Source: Platanthera guangdongensis (lineage: Eukaryota; Streptophyta; Magnoliopsida; Asparagales; Orchidaceae). Taken from it: a stretch of DNA of 64,000 nucleotides. Below the pieces are notes generated by a model. It was not told where the DNA came from. It worked only from the letters and a program-made list of their open reading frames with translations, and searched no databases. Location: positions 75,020,346-75,084,345 of the forward strand of contig CM077157.1 of the NCBI GenBank assembly GCA_039583875.1, given 5' to 3'. Shown piece after piece: positions 9,395 through 20,382 of this stretch (its first letter is position 1; each line of letters starts with the position of its first letter). A program made the position numbers and the translations under genes.

Positions 9395-11747
9395 TATAAC
9401 AACCCAAATCCCAAAATTGAGCTAATGCTGGGCAACATGGCCTGGGACACGGGCGGGTCTCAAGCCGTGTCCTGCTCTGTATGGTTGAGCAGCCTGTCAA
9501 GTGCTCGACGAAATGCACTCCACAAGTTCTCGAGAGGGAACATGGCCTGAAAAATGGGCATGTTCGAGGCCGTGTCCTCCTCTGGGTCGACGAATTCCCC
9601 TCGACGAAATGCACTCGACGCTTCTCGATAGGTGAGTCGAGTTGGGCACACGGCCTGTGATACGGACATGTCACATAGCCATGTCCTTCTCTGTATTTGG
9701 TCAGGGAAGTCGAGTTAGGTACACAGCCTACGACACGGGGGTGTCACATGGCCGTGTCCTTCTCTGGATTTGGCCAGGGATGTAAGGCTTGGTGAATACG
9801 GGATAGACACGGGCGTGTCTGAAGCCGTGTCAGGGCACACAGCCAGTGACACAGGTGTGTCACATGGCTGTGTTTTGTTTAGGTTAAGTCAGTTGTTTGC
9901 CGCTTAAGGTACACGGCCTGTGACACGGGCGTGTCACAGGACGTGTTCAGCCCAAAATAGACATTTTCAGAGCAATTATTGGTCGTTCATTCCCTCCAAG
10001 CAGGATCTAAAGATCCAAGTTTCCCCCTGCTACTTTAAGGCTGGGAGAGGAGAGATCAACTCTCATTTATCTTGGATATTTCTCTTTCTAAAAGAGATGG
10101 AGAGAAGGGAGAGCAAGGAGGAGGAGGAGGGAGGATCCAGCTGCCGGTGGAGCTTCAAAGTTCCGAATCGAGATCCGAGACCAGATTTCTGGAGGCAAGG
10201 CTACTGCGGTGCTTTCCAACTTGCTAGATTTCCATGGATCCAAAGAGGTCGTCAAGGGTAACGATCTTCCTTCTTGGACATGTGAAGTCATTTTTGGCAA
10301 ATGGATGGATTTCCCCCACCAGAGGGTGGATTGCGGAGGGATTTCCCTTGGGTTGATTCTTGGAATCCCAAATATTCTTACATATAGATTCAGAAATGTA
10401 TAGTACAGAATAGGTATGTTGTGTGAAGCCCATCTGGATAGGTTGGTCTGGATTGGTGAAATTTCATTTGCATACTGGAGAAGACTCCGGGGTTAAACGT
10501 ATAGGTTGTGGAGTCGATGGGTTGGACCTATGAAGAGAAGTAGCAGGAAGTACTGGAGGGGTAGTCTAGGAAAATACCCTTGTGATGCTTGTGCTGTGTG
10601 CTATGGCAAGACCAGTTTTCTGGCACTGCAGGATGCTGCAGGGTTTGGGCGGAGTTTGGTGCAGAAAGAGAGTTTCTGCTGAACCAACTAAGAGATCGCA
10701 AAGGACGCTAGCATGAACTCCCCTTTTTGATTGTGAAGCTAGTCCTTGGTTTACATTGTGGCTATTATGAAGTCAGTCCTTGGTGGACATTGTGTCTATT
10801 GTGAAGCCAGTCCTTGGTGGACAGTATGACTATTGTGAGCTGTAAGCTCTTAAAAAGGCTTCGTGTCGAACAGGAAAGGTGAAACCTACCCACGCCTTAG
10901 ATTTGTCCTCAAGTACGTTGGTATTCGTGATGGCAAGATGACTTGAGCAACGGACGGTGGCAGATCCGTACCTTCGTTATGTCCGTCCAACTTGGAGACC
11001 TGAAAGTGTGGTTAGTTGGAACGCATAATGAGAGTCATAGGCCTGTGCGCCATTAGGACTAAATGCTCAATACCGTTGTGTTTTGGACCGTGAACGGTGG
11101 TGTTGGCCTTGGTTTTCCAGTGCACCAAGAATGTGCCCTGAGTGCACGGATCGTCGGGCCACGTGGCTGACGGTTGTGATGTATTGTTTGTGCGTTAGAG
11201 CACAATGTGTGATATATCTGCCTATGAATTGCTATGCCTGCAGGGAAGGAATACCACTACCCCAGGAAAGGGGTAGGGTCGTTATAAATTGGTCAGCTGA
11301 ATGTTGATTGTTGCCTTATTTGCCGCAGCTTGGTGGGTTGTCCCTGTGCAGGGCTGGAGAGCCGAGCCGGAAAAATACGGGCTGAAATCCCTACTGCTGC
11401 TGCTAGCCCTTGAAGCCTAAGCATAGACTTTTTGTGTTGTGTTCATGTATGGTCGGCCTGCGGGCCGATATATGGAATCCACACTTGTAAAGAGTAACTG
11501 TAAGGCCATAAGGCCAAACATTATGTATTTGTCGTACATCCTATATAAATGTGGTTGTTTATATTAGTGGACATTCCTGGTTTGAGTTCAGTATTATTGT
11601 TAAAAGCTTCCGCTGGAATGCTCTGTATTAGGATGCGATTGTGAATTGGTATTAACCTGTAAACTCGCCGCATGTTTTGTGGTATATGGTGTGGGGCCCC
11701 GGCCGGACCTTCTTTTATATGATATCTGAACGGATGTAGCCGTTACA
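9395..11747 (+). repeat. Chromovirus 5' LTR
   Basis: About 2353 bp, starting TATAACAACCCAAATCCC and ending GTTACA just before the primer site. Collinear with 16632-18944 at roughly 90 percent by eye. The first 560 bp hold an array of palindromic ACACGGCC/GACACG units. It also has the short direct repeats GAAGCCAGTCCTTGGTGGAC near 10725-10830, two to three copies in each LTR. Confidence 0.85.
9430..9950. repeat. Array of palindromic ACACGG..CCGTGT units in LTR
   Basis: About six imperfect units spaced 70-95 bp. The clearest (about 9915-9940) has 11-bp arms CCTGTGACACG and its exact complement around a 2-nt loop. With flanking ACACGGCC and GGCCGTGT, other units extend the stem to about 18 bp. 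The array recurs at 16665-17190 in the 3' LTR. Confidence 0.8.
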
Positions 11748-11750
11748 TTT

Positions 11751-11761
11751 TGGTATCATCT
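11751..11761 (+). promoter_or_regulatory. Chromovirus primer binding site
   Basis: TGGTATCATCT three bases after the LTR end GTTACA; tRNA-Met-type core TGGTATCA. Confidence 0.7.
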
Positions 11762-12059
11762 AGTCTCGGTCTTCCTCTTTCGAATTCGTGGTCTAATTCT
11801 TTTGTGAGATGGAGAGCACGTATAAGTGCGACCCGCGTTAACACTAATGAACTCTTGAATATCCACTTAGGAAGTCAAATACACTTGTTTGAGGAAGCTC
11901 CGCGTACCTAAATTGTTGTTATTGCTTGTGCGAGGTCGCTAATGTGTGTCTTGTTCACCTATAGGTGACTTGTAGTGGTGTTGGGCAGTCTGAGCACCAG
12001 CATTCTGATGATAGTACGACACTAGCTGAGGTGCCTACACCTCCCCCTTCTGCAGAAAC

Positions 12060-13087
12060 TGTCTACTTAGTTGTTGAGGCGCTGTTTGCAATGTTTCATG
12101 CACAGCCTGGTGGGAAAGTGCAGCCGGTAGTGGTGTTAGAATAGGTCGGTGTAAGGCCAGAACTGTTGCGGCTGTTGATACTCGAGCAACTGAACGGTAG
12201 TTGAAGCAGTTCATGAGCTTCAATCCTCCTACGTTTACGGGTGTGGGATCCCCAACGCAGGCGGAGGATTGGTTGTCGTGCGTCAAGCGTATATTGACGA
12301 CGATCAGGATGGAGGAAGATCAAAAGGACAACATGGACACCTTCTTGGTGGAAGGAGAGGCTCGGCTATGGTGGGACGAGATGGAGTTACACCATTTAGC
12401 ATGCATGCAATTAACACAAGTCTCGATTGAGGAGTTCTCGCAACTATTCCTGGCAAAGCACTTACTAGCGGCACAACGCATTACCACGGAAAATGAGTTC
12501 CAATGGCTAATGCAAGGGGAAAATAGTGTTGATACTTACCTGCATGAGTTCACAATATTGCGATGTTATGTGGGCTCTATCTTCGTCGATGAGCAACGGA
12601 AGACAAAAAGGTTCTACTAAGGATTGCGGGATGAGTTGCGATTCCTACTCTCGAGTTCGGTAAACCAAGGGTTTCAGGCGTTGGTCGATACTGCGTGTGC
12701 GCTGGAGAAATATATGAAGCGGGTGCAGGTAAAAAGGGCCTTGGCTGTGACAAAGCCAGAGTTCAAAGCACCCCGTCCTAGAAAATCATACAATTAAAAG
12801 AAATGGGGAAGTGGTCCAAGCCTTCTAGGCAAGCTCCTTCAACAGTTGTGTCGGGAGCAACGTCGAAACAGGAGTCTCATACCTGTTATACTTGTGGTAG
12901 AGTGGGGCATATAGCCCGTGACTGTCGGGGTGGTCCACCAAAGGGTGAAAAGAAGATGGGAGCGTCTTATGCTAAGAAGGGAAAGGTAGTGGTGGAGTCC
13001 TCTGCATCCCAGGTGCAGCCCCGAGTCTATAATCTTGTCCAGCAGGAGGCCATAAAGAAAAGTGACGTCGTCATATGTACGATTTAA
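12060..13087 (+). pseudogene. Chromovirus gag
   Basis: The capsid-type region (12201-12620) reads FNPPTFTGVGSPTQAEDWL and GEARLWWDEM, typical of gypsy gag. A CCHC knuckle CYTCGRVGHIARDC lies at about 12876-12920. In-frame TAA at 12618 (..FY*GLRDEL) and at about 12796 each sit where CAA is expected, as for C-to-T change. The start codon is not certain; upstream coding-like sequence begins near 12060. Confidence 0.75.
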
Positions 13088-13129
13088 GATATTGATTTAT
13101 TTATATATTGCATGTCTTGTTTGTAGCTT

Positions 13130-13575
13130 GTGTGTGATGTGTTTGCCACAGGCTTTGTTTTGATTCAGAACAAGCTAGCGAGAGCACTATTTGATACGGG
13201 TGCTTCACATTCATTTCTGTCTAAGGACTTTGTAGCTCGAATTGGAGTACCTAGTCATGTGACGACATATAGTGTAAAGGTGTTATTACCAAATGGATGT
13301 TTGATGCTTACAGATAGGGCTTCGATGTGGAGGTTCAAATAGGAAGTTGGGATTTCTGTTTGAATGCATCTGTGCTACCGATATCAGAATTTGATGTGAT
13401 CTTTGGTATGTACTGGCCCTCGGAGCAGCGTGCCTTTATCGATTGCAATTCAAAAGAGATCACACTGGGCCAGAATACCGAGCTTGAGACTAAGTTCACT
13501 GGTATGCGAGGGGTGAGCGGGACCTTGATGTCTGCACTCCAAGTCGTCAATGCCGTTCGGAAGGACGCAGAGTAA
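13130..13575 (+). pseudogene. Chromovirus aspartic protease
   Basis: The retroviral-type active site is visible in ARALFDTGASHSFLSKDF at about 13180-13235. A frameshift near 13340 moves the rest (LPISEFDVIFGM, gypsy-typical) into another frame, ending at 13575. It would process the polyprotein; here it is broken. Confidence 0.75.
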
Positions 13576-13650
13576 TTCTTCACGCTAATTCAGGCTGTTG
13601 AGCCAAAGGCCAGTGCGAGTGATGTTCTGATTGTATCGGAGTTTGCTGAT

Positions 13651-14935
13651 GTGTTTCCTAAGGATCTTCCTGGGCTACCACCCCAGCGAGAGATCGAATT
13701 CACTATTGAGCTGGTGCTAGGTGCGAAACTTGTGGCCCGCTCGCCATATCGCGTAGCGCCAAAAGAAATGTCTGAATTGAAAGTCCAATTGAAAGAGTTG
13801 TTGGAACAGGGGTATATACGACCAAATATGTCACCTTGGAGCGCACCTGTTCTTTTTGTAAAAAATAAGGACGGTAGTTTGCGGTTGTGTATTGATTATC
13901 GTGAATTGAATAAGCTGATAGAGAAGAACAAGTATCCGATTCCACGGATAGATGAATTATTCGATCAGCTAGTGGGATCAACCGTCTATTCTAAATTGGA
14001 TATGAAATCTGGATATTAACAATTGAAGATTCGGGAAGATGACATTCCCAAAAAAACATTTGGAACACGATGTGGTCATTACGAGTTCACTGTAATGCCA
14101 TTTGGGCTATGCAATGTGCCATCGTTGTTCATGGTTCTAATGCACCGAACGTTCTGAAAGTACTTTGACCTGTTTGTGATTGTATTAATTGATGATATCC
14201 TGGTGTACTCTCAATCTGAAGCTGATCATGCAAACCATTTGTGATTGGTGTTGCATACCTTGCGGAGGAATAAGCTCTATGCCATGTTCTCAAAGTGTGA
14301 GTTTATGCTGTCGTCGGTGGCTTTTCTTGGCCATGTGGTAAGTGGAGAGGGCATAGTAGTGGATCCATCAAATTTAAAAGCCATACAGGAGTGGCCGGTG
14401 TTGTCTTCTGTGGCCGAGGTCAGGAGTATCCTTCGACTGGCAGGATACTACAGACGTTTTGTTGAAAACTTCCCATGGATATCTTTGCCACTTACCGCAT
14501 TAACGCGGAAAGATCAGAAGTTTGTTTGGACGCCAGAGTGCATGTGATCTTTTGAAGAGCTAAACAGTCGTTTGACCACGGCACCTGTTTTAACATCGCC
14601 ATGTGGTACAGACGGCTATGAGATCTATAGTGATGCGTCAGGGAGCGGCTTAGGTTGCGTTCTTCTGCAGTTTGGAAAGGTGATTGCTTATGGCTCACGC
14701 CAGTTGAAAGCGGATGAGCGAAATTATCCCATCCACGACTTAGAGTTGGCGGCGGTAATCTTTGCGCTTAAATTGCGGCGACATTATCTATATGGTGTAA
14801 AAGTGGATATCTTTACGGACAATTAGAGCCTAAAGTACTTGCTAGATCAGAAGGATCTTAATATGCGACAATGAAAGTGGATGGAGTTCCTCGGGGACTA
14901 CACTTTTGATATTCATTATACTCCTGGGAACGAAA
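13651..14935 (+). pseudogene. Chromovirus reverse transcriptase and RNase H
   Basis: One frame from 13651 to 14826 with in-frame stops. RT motifs: [18 protein letters not shown] (about 13855), [10 protein letters not shown] (ends at a TAA, 14017), VMPFGLCN, and the catalytic box VLIDDILVYS (about 14185). RNase H follows with [19 protein letters not shown] and TDN (14626-14826). Stops at 14242 and 14545 are TGA where Arg (CGA) is conserved in the family, and TAG at 14824 is where CAG would fit. A frameshift occurs near 14930. Confidence 0.85.
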
Positions 14936-14936
14936 C

Positions 14937-16514
14937 GTGGTCGCAGATGCCTTGAGTCATAGGACTCCGTCAAGGGCAAGATGGTTGCAGATGCATGATG
15001 AGCATCTGATCCAGGAGTTGGAAGCGTTAGAGATTTCTTGTGTTGACAAGAATTCCACAGCCGATGCATGCTTAAACTGGATGGAGGTACAATATGACCT
15101 TGCAGACAGGGTTCGACGAGCAACGGAGCTGGATGAAAGTGTCAAATGCTATGCAAAGGATGGGCAAGATGGCCAATTCTCCTAGGATGACGGCCTTTTG
15201 CGAAAACAGGGTCGTTTGTGCATCCTGAGTATGGGTAAGTTGAGAGAAGAATTGATGTATGAAGCTCACTTTACAAATTACTCAATTGACCTTGGGAGCA
15301 CAAAGATGTTCAAGGACATGAAAAAGTTGTTCTGGTGGCCAGGACTAAAGAAAGACATAGCTCATTATATGGCTAAATGACAAACTTGTGCCTTGGTGAA
15401 AGCGAAATGCCAGAATCCAGGAGGTTTCTTTAAGTCGTTTCCGATTTCATAATGGTATTTTGATGATATTTCAATGGATTTTGTGCACGTATTGTCGAGG
15501 TCTCAACGCAGGAATGATTCAATCTGGGTGATTGTAGACCGGTTGTCTAAAGTGGCTCACTTCCTTCCGAACAAGAGGGACGATTCTGTGGAAATGTGGG
15601 CAAAACACTATGTGGAGCAGATTGTACGATTGCACGGTATTCCCCGTAGAATCATGAGTGACCGTGATGAGTGATTCATTTCAAATGATTGAAGGCTAAT
15701 CCATCAATTATTGGGGACAAAGTTAACATTCAGTACGACCTTTCATCCCCAAACGGATGGCCAGACTGAGAGGACCAACATAACAATGGAGGATATGCTC
15801 TGAATGTGCGCCCTGGATTTCAGTAAGAGATGGGAAGATCATCTCTATATGGTGGAGTTTGCCTACAACAATAACTACCAAGCGAGCATCGGTATGGCAC
15901 CATTTGAAGCTTTGTATAGTCGCAAATGCCGTATACTATTAGCTTGGGCAGAAGCAGGCGAATCCAAACTCTATAATCAGAAAGCTGTCGAAGATGCTAA
16001 CTCGACGATACACTTTATTCGGGAAAGGTTACTGATAGCCCAGGATCGTCAAGCAAAATACTATAACGCCAAACATCGGAACATGGAGTTGGCGGTGGGA
16101 GATTGGGTATTTTTAACGATCAAGCCCTTCAAAGGCGTGTCCAGGATTCGGCGTTTGAAAAACTTAAGTCTGAGATATCTTGGTCTGTCTGAAGTGGTGG
16201 AACGAGTTGGGAAAGCTGCCTATCGGCTAGCTCTTTCGGCAGAATTGAGTGGATTACATGATGTGTTCCACATATCTGCGCTTCGAAAAGACGTCAAAGA
16301 TCCAGCTCAACTAATTGAAAACGATCATGTACCGATTGACTATGGGCTAATTACGAAGGTTAGGCCCATTCGGATCGAGGATAGAGCTGATAAACAGTTG
16401 CGGAACAAGACAATCGGGATGGTCAAGGTCCGGTGGGACAACTGTGGCCGTGAGGAGCTAACATGGGAGGGAGAGCAGACCATGCAAGCTGAATTTCCCG
16501 AGCTGTTTATTTAA
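14937..16514 (+). pseudogene. Chromovirus integrase with C-terminal chromodomain-like block
   Basis: Continues in a second frame to 16514. The zinc region (15240-15420) is damaged: the second His is Asp (IDLGSTKM) and the first Cys of the CxxC pair is a TGA (15378). Core catalytic D, D and E are in ISMDF (about 15475), SDRDE (15660, followed by TGA for Arg) and HPQTDGQTE (about 15745). The C-terminal part PIRIEDRADKQLRNKTIG..VKVRW..EELTWE (16360-16480) is the chromodomain-type module that directs Tekay/Del elements to heterochromatin. At least five stops. Confidence 0.85.
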
Positions 16515-16617
16515 CGGTTGTACAGTATATATCTTATTTTAACACACACCTTGACATTATAACATTTTGACTGCTGGTTTCCTTACTGTGTGTAAATTTC
16601 GGGACGAAATTTATTGT

Positions 16618-16631
16618 AAGGAGGGGAGGGT
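16618..16631 (+). promoter_or_regulatory. Chromovirus polypurine tract
   Basis: AAGGAGGGGAGGGT immediately before the 3' LTR start TGTAAC; primes plus-strand DNA synthesis in LTR elements. Confidence 0.75.
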
Positions 16632-18944
16632 TGTAACCCCCCAAAATCCCAAAATTGAGCTAATGTTGGGCAACACGGCCTGGGACACGGGCGTGTCCCA
16701 AGCCATGTCCTGCTCTGTATGGTTGAGCAGCCTGTCGAGTGATCGATGAAATGTACTCGACGAGTTCTCGAGAGGGAACACGGCCTGTGGCATGGGAGTG
16801 TCCGAGGCCATGTCCTCCTCTGGGTCGACGAATTCCACTTGATAAAATGCACGCGACACTTCTCGAGAGGTGAGTCGAGTTGGGTACACGACTTGTGACA
16901 CGCGCATTCACATGGACATGTCATTCTCTGGATTGGGCCAGGGAAGTCAAGTTAGGCACGCCTATGACACGGGCGTGTCACATGGTCGTGTCCTTCTCTG
17001 GATTTGGCCCGGGATGTAAGGCTTGGTGAACATGGGATAGACACAGGTGTGTATGAAGACTTGTCAGGGTACACGGCCTATGACACGGGTGTGTCACACG
17101 GCCGTGTCTTATTCGGTTTAAGTCAGTTGTGTGCTGCTTAAGCTACACGACCTGTGACATGGGCGTGTCATAGGCCGTTTCAGCCCAAAATAGACATTTT
17201 CAGGGCGATTCATGGCCGTTCATTCCCTCCAAGCAGGATCTAACGATCCAGGTTTCCCCATGCTTCTTTAAGGCTGGGAGAGGAGAGATCAACTCTCATT
17301 CATCTTGGCTATTTTTCTTTTTAAAAGAGATAGAGAGAAGGGAGAGCAAAGAGGAGGAGGATAGAGGATCCGGCCGCCGGTGGAGCTTCAGAGTTCGGAA
17401 TCGAGATCCGAGGCTAGATTTGTGAAGGGGGTCATCAAGGGTAATGATCTTTCTTCTTGTACATGTGAAGTCCTTCTTTTTGGCCTGTGCATGTATTTCC
17501 CCCACCAGAGGGTGGATTGCGTAGGGATTTCCCTTGGTTTGATTCTTGGTATCCCCAATAGTCCTGCATATAGATCCAGAAATGTATAGTATGTAATAGG
17601 CATACTATGTGAAGCCCATCTTTACAGGTTGGTCTGGATTGGTGATGTTTCATTTGCACCCCGGAGAAGACTCTGCGGTTAAACGTGTAGGTTTTGGAGT
17701 CGATGGGTTCGACATGTGAAGGGCAGTAGCAGGAAGTACTGGAGTGGTAGTCCAGGAAAATACCCTTGTGATGCTTGTGCTGTGTGCTATGGCAAGGCCA
17801 TTTTTCTGGTACTGCAGGATGCTGTAGGGTTTGGGCGGAGTTGGGTGTAGAAAGAGAGTTTCTGGTGAACCCGCTAAGCGATCGCAAAGGATGATAGCAT
17901 GAACTCCCCTTTATGATTATGAAGCCAGTCCTTGGTGGACATTGTGGCTATTGTGAAGCCAGTCCTTGGTGGACATTATGGCTATTGTGAAGCCAGTTCT
18001 TGGTGGACAATATGGCTACTGTGTGCTGTGAGCTCTTAAAAAGGCTTCGTGCCGAACAGGAAAGGTGCAAGCCGACCCGTGCCTTAGATTTGGCCTCGAG
18101 TACATTGGTATTCGTGATGACAAGGCGACTTGAGCAACGGGGGGTGGCTGATCCGTACCTGTGTTATGTTCGTCCGACTTGGAGACTTGAAAGTGTGGTT
18201 AGTTGGAGTGCATAATGAGAGTCATAGGCCTGCCTGCCGTTAAGACTAAATGTTCAATATCGTTGGGTTTCGGAACGTGAACGGTGGTGTTGGCCCTAGT
18301 TTTCCGGCACACCAAGAATGTGCCCTGAGTGCACGGATCGTCGGGCCGCGTGGCTGACGGTTGTGATGTATTTTTTGTGCGTGAGAGCACAATGTGTGAT
18401 ATATCTGCCTATGAATTTCTATGCCTGCAGGGAAGGAATACCACTACCCTAGGAAAAGGGGTAGGGTCGTTATAAATTGGTCAGCTGAATGCTGACTGTT
18501 GCCTTGTTTTCCACCATTTGGTGGGCTGTCCCTATGCAGGTGCTGGAGAGCCAAGCGAGAAAAATACGTGCTGAAGTCCCTGCTGCTACTGCTGCTACTA
18601 GACCTTTAAGTCTAAGCAAAGTCTGCTTGTGTTGTGTTCATGTGTGGCCGACCTGCACGCTGATGTATGGAATCCACACTTGTAAAGAGTAACTATAAGG
18701 CCATAAGGCAAAACGTTATGTATTTGTTGTACAATCCTATATAAATGTGGTTGTTTATATTAGTGCACATTCCTGTTTTGAGTTCAGTATTATTGTTAAA
18801 ATCTTCCGCTAGAATGCTTTGTGTTAAGATGCGATTATGAATTGGTATTAACCTGTAACCTCGCCACCTATTTTGTGGTATATGGTGTGGGGCACCCGGC
18901 CGAACCTTCTATTATATGCTATATGAACGGATGGAGACATGATA
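16632..18944 (+). repeat. Chromovirus 3' LTR
   Basis: Starts TGTAACCCCCC; collinear with the 5' LTR over its length, including the palindrome array (16665-17190) and the GAAGCCAGTCCTTGG repeats near 17920-18010. The end is damaged (CATGATA for GTTACA) and is fixed at 18944 by the target duplication. Confidence 0.85.
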
Positions 18945-20382
18945 CTCCTACCCACTCAGATCTCAAGGAGATCTTACGAAAATTAAGAGGTAAAAAATAT
19001 AACCAATAATCTTCAGAAAACAGAATTTCTGTAATCCAACTTATCTGTTATCACGGATTCTTCAAAGCAGCATCAATGGATTTGTTCTTGATAAATTGAC
19101 TTGCTGAAAAGTTGCTTCCCTGGATCTACAATCTTCTTGATGTTGATCGACTTGATTTCCTTGAAAAACTTGTAAATCAGATCCACCTTAATCTTCAGAT
19201 CAACTTGGTGAAAGGATCTGGAGATTTTCTTTAAGAGCTTCATCTTCTTCCTCCTCCTCGGGATTGGAATAAGAATGAGAATTTCTCATTTGCTTGATCG
19301 ATTGTGTCTCTATTTTTTTATTTGTTAGTGTAGACAACCCCTCTATTTATAGCCTTCATGTATGGGTGGTTACTGAATGATGACATCAGCATATGGCATC
19401 ATACTTCAAATCCTCCCTCAGACTGTTTCTATTGAAGTATCTTATTCTTTTAGCTGTTTTGACAGTTCTGACTTATCTTGACACTTTTGTGTTGACTCTA
19501 CGCATTTTCTAAAATATAGGTGTCGAGATGTCCAAAGTGTCTCAACACTCGTGTCAAAACATCTTAGTAGTCTCGACAAAATTATACTTTGAAGAATTTA
19601 CATCTGTAACTTAAAATTGTTGAGACAGTTGACTTGCCTCGACACAAGCATTGTCTCTGTCGACATCGTTTAATTCTGCTTGTGTAGAGACTGTTGGATT
19701 GTCTCGACACAACTGTCTACCTTATGTCAAGAAGTCTATGGTTTAATTCTTCTTGTGTCGAGATAGTAGATTTGTCTCGACATAATTTTACTTTGTAAAA
19801 TTTCCTTTCTTCTTTGTGTTGAAATAGTTATACTGTCTCGACACAACTGCTTGAAGCTTTATAGTGTCAAGTAAGATGACTTAGTTTTCAAGGTGTCGTG
19901 AGACCTGACTTGTCTTGACACAGCTGTCTTCAATCTTCTCTGTGTCGAGTTAACTGACTTGTCTCGACACAGCTGTCTTCAATTTTGTCTGTGTCGAGTT
20001 AACTAACTTGTCTCGACACAGCTGTCTTGAATCTTCTATGTGTCGAGTCAACTGACTAGTCTCGACACAGCTTTTGCAAAGGTGTCGACACAGTTGAAGT
20101 GTGTCGATACTTTTATGCTTTGCAATTTTTTTGCACTGCAAGTTGATGAATGTAGACTGTGCTGACTTCACATAGCTCTTTGCTGACTCCACTCGATGTT
20201 TTTGGTACTTAGACAATTTTCCTTCAAAATCTAGTCAGCTTCTTTTGTCCACCTATCCTATCAATATGAAATAGATAACCTGCAAACATAAACTTAAATA
20301 TACATCAAATACAAATATGTGTATATCATTGAGTTGAAAGGGCTTCTTCAAATCAAGTATATTGTGTCCAATGTACCCAACA
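18945..20382 (-). repeat. SIRE-1 5' LTR, U3-side segment with hairpin array
   Basis: The remainder of the SIRE-1 LTR after the chromovirus insertion; 18945-18949 is the right CTCCT target copy. The LTR start (minus strand) is TGTTGGGTACATTGG at 20382. Together with 8909-9394 it makes about 1.92 kb, close to the 1.95 kb of SIRE-3. Between 19480 and 20110 it carries the GTGTCGAG/CTCGACAC array. Confidence 0.75.
19480..20110. repeat. Array of GTGTCGAG..CTCGACAC inverted repeats
   Basis: About eight hairpin units. The best three (19935-20070) are near-tandem at about 66-67 bp and have 8-10 bp arms CTGTGTCGAG and CTCGACACAG around a 13-nt loop such as TTAACTGACTTGT. Older units to the left are degenerate. 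Confidence 0.8.

Larger units (their letters stand above)
9395..18944 (+). mobile_element. Complete Tekay/Del-like chromovirus (Ty3/gypsy), decayed
   Basis: 9.55 kb: LTRs of about 2.35 and 2.31 kb, primer site, gag, protease, RT, RNase H, integrase, C-terminal chromodomain-like block and polypurine tract, in the gypsy order (integrase last). A 5-bp target duplication CTCCT flanks it. LTR ends are TGTAAC..GTTACA, with changes at the outermost end of each (TATAAC at 9395, CATGATA at 18944). Tekay/Del is chosen for the long LTRs and the RNKTIGMVKVRW..ELTWE C-terminus. Many stops, so inactive. It sits inside the 5' LTR of SIRE-1 and is therefore younger than SIRE-1. Confidence 0.88.
4621..20382 (-). 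mobile_element. SIRE-1: degenerate SIRE/Maximus-type Ty1/copia element, interrupted
   Basis: Reads right to left: 5' LTR (20382 to 8909, split by the chromovirus at 9395-18944), tRNA-Met primer site (8906-8896), gag, protease, integrase, and the start of reverse transcriptase. It stops at 4621 where Tat copy 1 begins. RNase H and the 3' LTR are expected left of the window. The right end abuts exon 2 of Tat copy 2 gene B, so SIRE-1 inserted into that gene. Lineage is called from the two widely spaced CCHC knuckles, the integrase sequence and the roughly 1.9-kb LTR ending next to a CTTTCAAGTGGTGTCAGAGG junction. Confidence 0.8.

Noticed and set aside
19480..20110. Regular short repeats resembling a CRISPR array
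   Set aside because: The repeats are imperfect inverted units inside a plant LTR, spacers are related to one another and no cas-like gene exists. The same reasoning applies to 9430-9950, 40610-41290 and 42955-43625.
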